From Andrena cerasifolii (Eukaryota > Arthropoda > Insecta > Hymenoptera > Andrenidae), in assembly GCF_050908995.1 (NCBI RefSeq), contig NC_135130.1, positions 11,577,501-11,641,500 of the forward strand: 64,000 nucleotides of DNA, in the 5' to 3' direction. Each line of letters begins with the position of its first letter. Position 1 is the stretch's first letter. A program made the position numbers and the translations under genes. Below are positions 13,001 through 24,478 of the stretch, piece by piece. The notes under the pieces were generated by a model that was not told the DNA's origin, searched no databases, and saw only the letters and a program-made list of their open reading frames with translations.

Positions 13001-15426
13001 TAGAAAACAATAGAAATATTTCTATTGCTGCGGGTGAAGCGATGTGAATTAATCCAAAAGTTCCAAATGGAACGTAAACCAGCACAAGTGTTCTCGCAAT
13101 CCCATTAAATTCAATTGCAATATTCTCAGTGTAGGAGGTGCTCCTAATTTCGCTTTCATAGAATTTACTAACCATTATGGAGCCTTCGGTAGCCCCTCGG
13201 TTTATCTTATTGCGTCGTTCACGTCGAAAATTAATTACCAGAACAGCCAGCATAGCGTACAATAAAATTCCCTCGTCGTCGAAGCGGATATATGGTTAAT
13301 ACAGCGCCATAAAGCAAATGTAACGTGTAGCCGCATAATAGCCGAAGCAACAATAACAGCGTAGAAAGTTCGTAGGGAACGGTGTACGGCAGAGTAATGT
13401 AGCTTCAAAATTGAATGAATGAAATCCCTCGCTGTTCGCGCGGAATCAAACCGCAGCGATTATTTGTCATACGCGATTAACGAGTCGACTGGATCTCGAT
13501 CGTTTTGTTGCCGTTCCGGGTGAATTTATACAGGATCGAGCCGTCGAGTCGCTTTAGAAACATTCCAGATTCGACTGAAAAATTCCATTAGAAGCATTGT
13601 GAGCGGGAAAGAATTCCCCGGTTTCCGACCGCTTTGTGTTTGTTCAATCAAGCCTCCCCCAGTACGGATCAAGTCATTTAAACGAATTTGATTACTACCA
13701 GATACTCCGCCTGATTTCGCGTGCCTATTGAATTCTCTCCATTTTCATTCCACACGATCAGGCTGCCTGCCTTTTTGATACTCCGCTTGCGGATTATCAG
13801 AGGTTTCAGCTCGAAAAGCTGCTGCAAAAAATACCCCCAGTGCGGGGGTGCGTGTTGTACAAATCGGCACGAATATCGCTAAGTCTGGTTTAATAGCTCC
13901 AAGTAGTCAGCCGGATATTTTCTGCAATTTACCCTACTTATCGCGTAAACGTCGACCACTTGTGTAATTTTCTGCCACGTTATCAATTAGAGTGCTTCCA
14001 CCGCGGAGTCTCGATTCGGGGATCAGTCCAGTCATGTGTGTCCGTGCACTTTGTAGCGAAACGGACGAGACTGGACCATAAACCCGGTTTGTACGCTACA
14101 TGAATACCAGCGTCTTTATTTATGGGTTTTCACGAAGAAGTTCCCTTTGAGTGGAGGAGCTGGCCGAAAGAGCCCCGGCATCACGACGGCCGAGTCGCAG
14201 AACTTTCCATCGATTTTCCCCCGTCGTGGCTGGCATGGTACATTTTATAAATTCTATAAAATCCCACCGTCGAGCGGTGCTCGCCGCTCCTTTTATACCG
14301 CCGCGTTTCCTCTTCTCGTGATCCCCCCTTTTTGCACAGACTTCTTCCTTTTCTGCCGCTACAGGTTAACGCTCGTTACGTGGAGCTGCTGTGCGCCGGC
14401 AACAGCGGAGTAAAGAATTATTTTCCTCTACCACCTAGGGTAACATGGCCACGTGCTTCGCGGCGAATCAGCACCCATTATTAATCGCAACCGTGCCGCA
14501 AATGTCACAGAACACAGACGCCACTACATCTGTGACCGAGTTCTGGAAGTACTTGCCATATAAACGTCAATCCTAACCTAGAAAAGAAATTTTATTTCCA
14601 TTTCTGTACATCGCACACAGTTGATTTTTCCGCAATTTTAATCAGATAGGGTTACCTATCCTGAAAGCATTTACTTTGAAAAAATTACAAACAAGTTGTG
14701 CTTTGTCACAAGAATTTGTTTATATTTTTCATGTCACAGGAAAAAGTTGAAACGCAAGCTCCTCTATCGAGTTAAATAATTCAACTCACAGAATGGACAA
14801 GCATGTAAAGGGCCATAAGCAGCCAGCTATCGATTTTCCCGTTTGAAATAAATATTAATCAAGCTTGGAGGCATGTGATCGGAAAGGGGAATCCCCTGGT
14901 CCCCTCCGTAGGGATCGTTTTCTGTAACACGGCAATCTCAACGGGCATAGTGCTTTGGTTTACGTCCGAGCGGCTTTTACTGCTCCTAAAATAAGGATCC
15001 TCAGGATCCCGGCGAAAGCATATATGCATTCGTGGTCATCATGGCATCAGGAGCACGCTTGCGGTCTGGATTTACGCGCATGTCTTTGTTCGAATCGAGG
15101 AACGCCAGTTTTTTCCAATAATTCTGGTAGAATTACTCGAACAGGTGCTCGTGACTGCACGAACTACTATCCTCATCCATTTATACCTGGATATTGCAGT
15201 CGTAGATGTTACAGAATTCCAAACGATACCTACCATCTTTAATTCCCTTCCCTACCCGTTCAATCTATCTATCGTGGCCATTTTATTATCCCCAAGTTGT
15301 ACGGAGACGCGTTCTCAAAGTCTAACTAGGTTAAGTGCTTTTGAGCTTAATAAAAATCTGACTGCCGATACTCCTCACCGTGCTGCGGATTGAAAATGGT
15401 AAAAATGTTTGAACGCATTCTTTCAG
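10050..15426. other. Intron between exons 1 and 2 (5.4 kb)
   Basis: It is bounded by gtaagt and tttcag. Apart from a hAT-like MITE at 10572-10731 and AT-rich DNA near 12050-12240, I see no gene or RNA. Short open frames on both strands show no family similarity. Confidence 0.75.
10572..10731. mobile_element. hAT-like MITE, 160 bp, diverged
   Basis: The ends are imperfect inverted repeats: TAGAGATGGGCA on the left and the complement of CAGAGTTGGGCA on the right. The interior is AT-rich. The flanking 8-mers GCAGAGGT (10564-10571) and GTAGGGGT (10732-10739) match at 6 of 8 positions with only transitions, as expected for an old hAT target duplication. It has no coding capacity. Confidence 0.6.
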
Positions 15427-15626
15427 GGTGGAGACGTCACTGATGGCGAACGACTCCATTTCCCTACAACTCGCGACCTGGGCGCCGCATGGCAACGCGC
15501 TGGTTTACGTTCACCAGAACAACATCTATTACAGACCGGAAGCGGAAGTGGCTGCCGACTATCAAATCACGGACACGGGGGTGTTCGGTACCATTTATAA
15601 TGGAGTGCCAGACTGGGTGTACGAGG
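15427..15626 (+). CDS. Dpp4: DPP4-like exon 2 (beta-propeller blade, DWVYE motif)
   Basis: This 200-nt exon has acceptor ctttcag and donor gtaagc, starts in phase 2 and ends in phase 1. It encodes a blade with LQLATWAPHGNALVYVHQNN, then NIYYRP, ITDTG and IYNGVPDWVYE. This is the S9B pattern W-SP-G-LAYV-NDIY followed by the YNG-DWVYEEE loop. The Glu at the 3' end, completed by the next exon, begins the double-Glu motif that in DPP4 (E205/E206) anchors the free N-terminus of the substrate. The motif is also kept in inactive DPP6/DPP10, so it supports the family but does not prove activity. Confidence 0.93.
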
Positions 15627-18600
15627 GTAAGCTTCTTTACTGACAATCGTCGCAGAACCCATTTTATTATTCATGAGGCATCCTGTGTATCCAAGCGTCT
15701 TTCGTGCCACTCCGAGCAAAGTGTCCAACAGAAGGTATCAATTTGGTTAAACGAGTGGGAAACATGATTTGTAATCAGGCTCCTGTAAAGCGCATGCCAG
15801 AATGCCAAGCATTAACCCGTTACGTTTGACCTGGAAAAGCGATAGCACGATCATACTAAGCGTTGCATCTACTTTTTGGAGGTTATGTCTTACGCGAGCA
15901 AGCGGGACAATAGCGCGAACACCGTGCATTCAGCCCGCGCAGTATCTGTAATAACAGCGAAACCACTGCCTACCATTTCTTCTGGAATAAACAAGTATCA
16001 CACGGTTGAATTCACGAAGCTCGTAGCGGAAGCGGCGTTATCGCGACGCGGGTAGTTATGCACGGCCCGCTATGTGGCGCGTACTTCAAAATAAACTGGA
16101 CCGCGTGTAGCAACGGGACATTCGAGCGAGTCGAATGAAAGGGCGTAGGCGCAATTTCCGAACCGCGAGCTGGCAGTTTTGCGCGCGAGCAGCGTTCAAT
16201 TTGCCGCGTAATTATTTTTAACGGGGCCGCGGCTATTCGAAATTTTTAATTGCCCGTTCCGCTAGCAGCTCGTTGCGTCTGGTCCCGCTTCAAACTAGAT
16301 TACACGTATTACGCCAAACAGGTTGCATCTCTTTTTTTCCAGCGTCACCGATATTACGCGGATGCGTCCGCAAACTATAGCCTACCCGGCTCATGAACAG
16401 TGTGGGTTGCCACTTAATCAACTCATCAGCCGTTAGAGGCACCTTCCAATTTTAAAAATCTCTTCCCACCACCCGGACAGTATCTCGTCCAGGGTTGAAC
16501 ACTCGGCTACCCCCAAATCTAATCATCCTCTCGTCTCCATCAACAGCTCTCGACGCGCCGAGCCCAGAAGCAATTAACAGGCCGCGAGCAGAGGGAAAAG
16601 AAATCCCCGGTCGAATCGTCGTTATCGCGGCCGGGCTAACGCGATTCTTCTGACGAGTCGACGCGCTGCGGAGCAATATTTTTTCGCCGGCCCTTTAGCG
16701 ACACGTCGGCGTGCTTTGTACGTGTGCCCGGATGAGTTTTCGCCCCGGAACCTGGAACAATAATATGTACCACGGCCGTAATTCACACAGCTGATGCTCG
16801 GGGGGACGTTGCACGCGTTTGCATATTTCTGAGCCTTCATCAGCCGTGTCTCTCCTCCCCTATGTTACCCTTCGCCTCGTATTTCGCTAAATCGCGCGCG
16901 CGAGCGCGCAGCAACGGGGATGAGGCATAAAAATTCATCAGAACGGCCCTGCCAGTGAAAGGAGCCAGTAGAGACTTTTTCACCCCTTTCGGGGGCTGGC
17001 CTGGTTCGTCGCGGCACGTTCAATGGAATTTCCTCGGCTTTGTAAATATTTAAAAGCGTTTCGGTATTAATGTTGCTACGAGTCCTGTCGACAGGAGTCC
17101 TTTCAGCGATTCCTCTCAGCCGGTCCGGTCCGTCAGGATTCGATTAGACGGCGGGAGGATCCGGGCGAGCCTCGTTCGATATTAATTGCATGCCGATTGT
17201 TGGGGATTGTGTAGGACTTCGGATCCGGACTTTCGAATGGCGATCGATAGCGGAGGAAGAGCGGGTAAACCCGGCGACTTGTTTACTTATCAAACGAATT
17301 GGGTGGGCTTTTAACTGTGGCAGCTGGTATGGACACTCCTAGCTGAGGACACTGTCAAGCGCCATATGGTGTCCATCGGGACTCCCAACTGGACAGTTGA
17401 CGCAGATCACCCAAGGCGCTTATCCTCCCCGGTACGAATGGTCTCACCTTAACGCGCTTTCCTGGAGGGTGACACAAAGAGCCGGTTCATTTGCTATGCC
17501 AGGCGACTCTCTGATTTTCACAGCCTAGTCGCAATATCCAGACGCGGCGCGGGTTCCACGAGACATTTCCCTTTAAACAGCCGTTCTCAAGTGTTTCGAG
17601 CGCGTATGGATGCTCGAATGATTTTATAGGAGGGAATATTGCGCTGCGTTCCGATGGGGGACGTCGATAAAGTGTCAAAGCGTCGACGGAAGGCGTGCCA
17701 GGAACTTTTCAACAGCCTGTATTTTGTTCCCCGTCAGCCGAGGACTTTCCTGCTGACGACATACTTTATCCAGTTCCCCTGGAGCGCGGCTCCAAGGATT
17801 TCGTCGGCAAGAATTTAGGATAAAGGCTGATTTACACAGGCTGCGGGCGCCCCCCGTGTCTCGCCAGCCCGTCTCCTCCCCGCGCCCATCGATTTCCAAG
17901 CCCGCGCGAAACGCGTGTATCTGTTTTTAGAGCGCCTCTATAAACTCAATCTGCCAGCGGACGGACGGGATTCATCGCCAGTAATGCATATGCAAAGTGA
18001 CTGTAAAATATTGTTTTCCAGCCGGGCGCGATCGCTGCCGTTCTAAAAAATGGCCCCGGCTGTTCGTCGGCTGTGTGCGCGCACCAGTGTAAATATCGGC
18101 GATACATCGTCGGGCAAATGTTTGCCCGTGACGGATACCGATTTTTTTTCCTCCGTGCGGCAAAGGAGCAGCTGTTTGCTCGGGAAAATATGTTGCTTGT
18201 GGGGATTAATTACCAGGGAGGACCGCGTCGAGCCACCTTCGAAAATGTTGCCTTTGGACCTGGCTAATTACAGGGAAACGCGAGCACATTAACTTCCTTT
18301 CGGCTGATCCGAGTTCGCAGCGGAATTTTCAGAGTAACTTTTACAGGGGTGCAGCGTGAAAAGGAGCAAAAGACACTTACTTTTACGCCACTCTTTGCCG
18401 GGCTCGCGGAATATTTTAGAAGGTCTGTTAATATTCGTCGCTTTGTTTATGCAGAAACGTGACGTATGTGTGGAGGCATATAGTGCAGAGATCTCACGGC
18501 TGTGTCCACGCATCCCTCTAATCCCAGGCGGTATTAAATGTGTACGAAGCGGATTTATCTAACGCGGCATGTACAAGGGGCACGAGTGCCACGAGTTTTG

Positions 18601-18816
18601 ACAAGGGTTAACAGTATTTCATTAGCGGCATTAGGGATATGAAAATGAGCGCGGTCATTTGGAAGCAGTGATAACATTGTGCCGTGCCGGGTGTTGTTCA
18701 AGCTCTGGGCATCTTCACATGGCTCCCTGAATTGATAATATGACGGACCGAAAATCGCGGTAATTATTTAGCTGCACGTTGGTAGTTGGTATTTGGCTGA
18801 TACATCACAGGAAGTA

Positions 18817-19399
18817 CAGTGGGTGGCCAAATTATTATACTCAAAAATAAAAGGTTTGAGATTTTATAAATTTAAGCGATGGAATGGCTGTATCTCTACG
18901 AAAAATGGTCGCAAAAATATTTTAAAAACGCATATTTACGCTTGAAGTTTCTAGTTTTTTAATCAAGGAATCAATTTTTTCATCCATTATGATACTGTTT
19001 CATCAAGATGAAGCGTAGGAAACGAAGTTCCAGATATTTTTGCCTAGTTTGAACGTATGCACGGGCCAAAAAAAAATTTGTCCCGTAAATCCAACGAAGA
19101 GCTCTTATAGAGCAAACATTTCTCTTTAATTTCGTTTTTTCTTTGGACTTGTATGATTTTTATTGACCGAATTATTCGCGATCAAAGCAACAAAGAAACT
19201 TTTCACTATGAACACCTATAACTTGCAAACACATGATCGTATACAAATTTTCATGAGTGTTTTGGAAAGCTAAGAAAGTTTCCATTCCGAACCTTTAGTT
19301 CCCAATGTAAGATTTTTTTTTTAATCGTATTAAATCCATTTTAAAATGATCCCAAAAATTGACGAAAATGTTTTGAGTATAATAATTTAGCACCCTCGG
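18817..19399. mobile_element. Tc1/mariner-like MITE, 583 bp, with TIRs and TA duplications
   Basis: Terminal inverted repeats of about 30 bp are present. The left starts CAGTGGGTGGCC and runs into AATTATTATACTCAAAA (ending 18846). The right end is its complement (19371-19399) and starts CCGAGGGTGCT on the reverse strand. The shared core AATTATTATACTCAAAA is identical. A TA dinucleotide sits directly outside both ends (18815-18816 and 19400-19401), the Tc1/mariner target. The interior is AT-rich with no transposase ORF, so the element is nonautonomous. A diverged partial copy of its interior lies at 44200-44433. Confidence 0.85.
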
Positions 19400-22136
19400 T
19401 ATGTCAAAAAAGGCATTTTTACAAGAATTATAGACAAGCTCTTCTTTCATAAATATTACTTCAACGTTGCATTTTTAAGAATCCCAAAGAAAAGAGGAGA
19501 TTGTTTGAAGCTCCCTCTATGAAACATAACCTCTTCCATTTGGCAGTTACCAATTAGGAGTTAGGTTATGTCTGAGTTAAGAAAATGCAAACCACGGACC
19601 GAATATCACATACATTCAGCGTTGATTCGGTTACCCATAGTCTACACAGCGACATGACGACTTCAGATTACAACTGTGTGTACCCTGGCCATGATAACGA
19701 GGAAATGAAGAGCGAAAAAGTCGCGGAGTATCTAAATTTCCGGCCGGAAGGAGAAAACTTTGTTAATTAGCGGGGCACTAGGAGCCTGTTAAATTGAGTT
19801 TGTTAACCAAACATACCCAGGATGTTATCAGCATTTCGTCATTTGCCAAGATTTACTCTCGTCGCGGTTCCGAATGGAAATATTATGCTGAGTGGCTCCC
19901 GCAATTATACGGTACTGCGCAAATAACTCACGTTGTTGAAATGAAACAACATTCGTATCCACTTTCAGGTTCGGAACCAACCACTGTTTATTAACGTCCC
20001 ACCAGCTATATGGCGGGAGCACACCTATCTCGGGGACGTTTGTCTATGGAAATCTCAGACTTAGTTGCATCCCGATCCCTGTACTTCAATTAATCAGACA
20101 CGAAGGGCACCGGGATAACTTTAAAAGCTGAACCTACCCCTCGCAGACGACGTCACAATATTCCACGGCGGCTGTTTTCAAATGCAAACTGCAAACATTC
20201 TCTTGGGCACGTTTGTTCCTTGGAAATTTCAGGGCGCGGCGCCCTTTCACCCTCGCGCGGTAATTAATCAGAGGCAACAGATGCAGAAGTAAGTCTGATG
20301 GTTTACGCAGTCTTCCCAGTAGCCGCAGCGTCAGGCTTGTTCCACCCGGGGTTACAGAAAATATCGTTCTTGCTCGATGAGAGCGCAGGGCCTTTTAATG
20401 CAAATTGCCGGATATTCGAGACGCGCTGCGTGGCCATTTTTAGTCGATTCAAGCCGGGGCACGATTCTCTTCAGCCAGGACACCGTGGAGGAACGACGTT
20501 ATCTCAAATTCTGGCAATAAATTCTAGGAGGCAACGCGGAGCGATAGTGTGTACAGTTTCGCGAGATATCGAGTAGAGCGTTATAAACGTCAACGCAATT
20601 TCTGCCTCCGTTGAAGTATACAGGGACGCGATAACAATTCCCCGTCTGCCCTGCAACTTCGATCCCTCATTGTTTTTCTTCGGGGGGAGCGGAAGGAATA
20701 TCGCGATCCCGATGCGACTCAATATATCTTCCTCCTTGAGAACGTCGGACCGGTCCGCCGGCATAATGCGCGCAGGATATCTCCTTTTATCCTGGCTCCC
20801 GCGGAAATTCATTCCTCTAGTCACGAATACCGGGAATGGGGAACGATGTTTGCTAACGTGTAACACGTCAACCACCCCAGGCGCTCTCGGTCCCCTTATT
20901 ATCGCACTTTCTACGTAGGAAATGGCAGACTTATATCGATTTCCAGCCCCATGCAGTTATTCTCTATGGACATTAACCTCTCCTCCAAAAAAAGGTACTT
21001 ATTTTATTTCTTCCAGTCCGACCTGAGGCAACTAAAAAATTCGACGTCCACGTAGCTCTTCTAAATCGAATATCCTCACTCGACATGCTTTTCAGGAAAA
21101 ATCGATTTTTTTTCCTAAAAAAAAAAATGTCACTTTGTAGGGATTCAATTTTGGCCCTTCGCTTGGAGTGTAATTCTATCTACCCAGTGCGCAGTCGGAA
21201 CCGGTAAACCAGGATATTTGCATTCCGTTAAATAACCGGCAACCGGTTGCTAGGTGTTAGCTTGTAATCGATAAAGCGTCAGGTCGCATCTCCTCTAATC
21301 GAATCAGTTTTATCGGTTTAAAGCGGCGGACCGCAATTGGCCGGAACCGATTGGCAGGATATTTGCTGCTGCTCTCCCTCCGCCGCCGGATACTCCGATA
21401 AGCATTAAATGAAAAATAACGGGTGCCACGGGCCAATATTTGTTTACCCGAGCCAAGGAATCGTGTTTCATGAATTACACCTTCCGACGTGTTTCGTTTC
21501 TTCTCCACCTCCGCAACATCCCGCGCTTTTCGCCAGCTTTGCCACTGTTTCCCCTCTTGCGTTCGTTCTCAAGGCCGTATAGAAGGGCCGCCACGCGAGA
21601 TATTCACACGGGGCAAGGTGCGTTTTTAATAATTCCACGGTCGCTTAAAGCGACCAGGCGCAAGCTGACGTGGTAATTATTACCAGCGTGCAACATTTCC
21701 CAGGCTCTTGCAGAGCTCCCCGGCGTCTGCACGCGCGAGAGAGTCGTTTCGCTGAAATGCACCCCTCGGAAAGTGGCCCTTTCTTTTTGGATTTTATCGT
21801 CGAGGCCAGTAGCCGGCGACAGGGTTTAAATGCGCCGCCTCTAAAGCGTATGCTGTCTCCGTTTTTCGCGATTCCGGCCAGTGAGCGTGGGTTAAGTAGT
21901 GACTGGTTATTTAATTGTCCTTTCTTTCGAGTCCCAGGGTATAACCTACTTTGGGCACTTCAGCGAACGATGCGTCACTCGATTGGTGTAAGGGAAGCGA
22001 TAGATGGTTAATCCTGGTTAAAGAGGAACAAGTAGCACCCAAACGAGATGACAACTGTTTAGGGAGAAGCACAATAATTGAGTTATCTTTGGACGGAGCT
22101 AAATGGAAAGCCGTGCAGTAACGAGAGTCGACCGTG

Positions 22137-22298
22137 TTTTAGTGAATGGCTCGTTACCCAACAGAAGCTGGTCTAACCTTAACAAACAAGTCGTTCTTCA
22201 ACAGGGCAACGTTCCGTCTTGGCAAGTGGGTCATCGTTCAGCGAAAGTTAGTCGCCTTCGGGGCGAGTAGGACGCCATTCACTAAAATGAACGCTAAT
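22137..22298 (+). repeat. 40-bp minisatellite, cluster A (four units) bounded by a 14-bp inverted repeat
   Basis: Units of exactly 40 bp start at 22139, 22179, 22219 and 22259 with TTAGTGAATGG, TTAACAAACAAG, TTGGCAAGTGGG and CGGGGCGAGTAGG. They share the TCGTT-CAAC-GAAG-GTCG pattern of cluster B at 24071. TTTTAGTGAATGGC (22137-22150) is repeated as its exact reverse complement at 22274-22287. Confidence 0.65.
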
Positions 22299-22782
22299 TA
22301 TCTCATCCATTCGTGGAAGCGGCAATGGCAACAGAACCCCGCGAAAGGAATTAAATCTTTTGAAATCTCGATTATGAAGTTCGGCAACTGGTGGAACTTG
22401 CCGGTGAGCCTCCGCCTCGCGTGGGGCTGAGGTGGTGTAATTGGGGTAAGAGTTTCCATGGCGTCGATACAAGCGAGGCAAGACGAAAATCCATGCTTTC
22501 AGCCGCCCGCCCCCCCTTTCTCTTTCTCTTTTTCTTCCGTCCCCGACAGCGATGGATGTGACATTAATAGAACGACGAGGATTCAGAGAAATCCTTTTCT
22601 CCAAATCCGTTCTCGCTAATGGAACCTCCTTTCCACGGGATTCCGATTTCTGATCGGGTTCCGACGTATTCTCCCCATCTCCTGTCACCAGCCGCACGTG
22701 AAAGTACACTCCGTTCAGAAAGATATTTATCAGCCGAGATCCACCACTCGAAATACATATCTTGCACCGAAGATGGGGCATG

Positions 22783-22804
22783 AGCAGAGAGAGAGAGCGA
22801 GAGG
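22783..22804 (+). repeat. GA-rich microsatellite
   Basis: A run of GA dinucleotides with one interruption (gagcagagagagagagcgag). Ordinary simple repeat. Confidence 0.9.
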
Positions 22805-24070
22805 CCAGCCTGGACTTGCAGCAATTTCTTGAATCACTTCTCGAGGTTCAGGTGCGGAAACGTCGTAAGCGATGACGCGTCTTCTTCTGCTGCAAATGTA
22901 TTTTGTGAAAAGAGAGTAGGGTGGAAAGCGATGATCGAGGAGCTTTGTACTTCCTTGTCGTGGAGATGGTTGCACAGAACTGCTGTACGCTAGGTGATAA
23001 CCAACGGGGTATAAAAATCGATCAGCTCACTGCTTTTGATTACGGTAACTTGACTGTGACGGGCGGAAACGGAGTCGACAATTCTAGTAGACAGATATGA
23101 TTCTACAAGCCCGGTTAGGTTCGATATCAGGTCAAGTAGGTTTGATGATAGCTCTGGGCCACTTCGACAGCTTTGAGGAATCGGCCAAATTCAAATGAAC
23201 TTGTCTTTTTCCAATATCCACCGAGCCCAAAGGACTTATGTAAGGATAACAAGCGTAACCGGGTAATTTCGTAAATCATCCAACCCACCCGTCGAAATAT
23301 TCGCCAAGCAAAGAACTCACCATTGATTCGCGGACGTCATATCTCCGACGTTCGGCCCATGGGCGTGCAATATTCCCGTAGTCAATAACATCTTCCGGAC
23401 ATTTATGCAACGTCCAGAGTTGATATCGGCCCTCGCCGTCCACTGGATGCCCAGTGCAAACGTTGCATGCATACTGAATGGCTACCCGCACAATGGCCAC
23501 TTTTCCTGCGCGAAACTTAACCTGCATGCAGTGTATGCCGGAAACGTTATCGAGACCGGCGACGTATGGACGCGGTGTCGAGCGTCACCGATATACATAT
23601 AGCGGAGACCAAGCCAATGGCTGATCGACCAACAAATGGGCCACCCGGGGGGGAGAGGGATGTTTGTGAATACGTTGTTATGGTGGTGGGTATTGGTTTC
23701 AAAGGAAAGAACCGAGAAGCTTCTGCCGCGGGGAACAATGACGGTTTGTAATGAAAATAAATCGAAATTGGTCGAGTGGATAGCCGGAAGGGTTCAAATG
23801 ACGAATCTCGCAGGTAATATACCCTCTAATTTGGGGTGTATAGATTACTTCGACAAAGCTGACGTCATAGGCGATTGGTGCATTCACAGGCAGCATATTG
23901 AAGGGTTGAAAGCAGAGAAGTGGTCTTTACCTCTGAGTCTGCGCGCGTTAAACATTGGAAAGGAGTTGAGGCTTAGCGAACTCCACCCAATAGAAGCTAG
24001 TTAGAGTGTTCATTCAATGGAGATGGCTTGGGTGGGAGTTGGTAGCGATCTCCTGTGAGAGGATCGATTA

Positions 24071-24478
24071 TTAATAAACAGATCGTGATGGGACGTAAGC
24101 GAGTCGTATGCAGGGAAATGGGTCGTCACGCAGCGGTAGCGAGTCGTATCTTAGCAAACAGGTCGTTACGCAACGGATACAAGTCGCAATGTAGCAAATA
24201 GGACGTCATCCAACGGAAGCAAATCGTATCTTAGCGAATAGGGTCGCCAGCGAACGGGGGCGAGTCATATCTCAGCAAATAGGTTGTTATCTGGCGAAGG
24301 CGAGTTTGAGTTCTAGTAAATAGGTCGTCGGTGAGTCGAAGCACGTAGTATCTTTGGGACATGATCAGCAGACTTTTAACCCAAAGGCAGGTGCCATCCT
24401 AGAAAATAGATCACCCTTTAATGGGTCAAGTAGTATCCTAAGGAGACGAGTTTCGTCGCAACATCGGGTATTATCACA
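24071..24478 (+). repeat. 40-bp minisatellite, cluster B (about ten diverged units)
   Basis: A unit with consensus near TTAGCAAATAGGTCGTCACG followed by CAACGGAAGCGAGTCGTATC recurs with a 39-41 bp period from 24071 to about 24352. After one more diverged block, units of exactly 40 bp resume at cctagaaaatagatc and ctaaggagacgag. Most units end in GTCGTATC or GTAGTATC. Divergence of roughly 20-40% between units suggests an old array. It is the same repeat as cluster A, 1.8 kb upstream. Confidence 0.75.

Noticed and set aside
22248..22781. 177-aa reverse-strand ORF
   Set aside because: Overlaps the 40-bp minisatellite and a GA/CT-rich region; low-complexity Arg/Glu stretches and no family similarity.
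23780..23815. GGTTCAAATGA as a tRNA B-box
   Set aside because: No flanking T-stem, A-box or acceptor-stem complementarity; no tRNA could be folded here or elsewhere by eye.
24071..24478. CRISPR-like array (40-bp repeating units)
   Set aside because: Units are contiguous with no unique spacers, diverge strongly, and the host is clearly eukaryotic; a minisatellite fits better.
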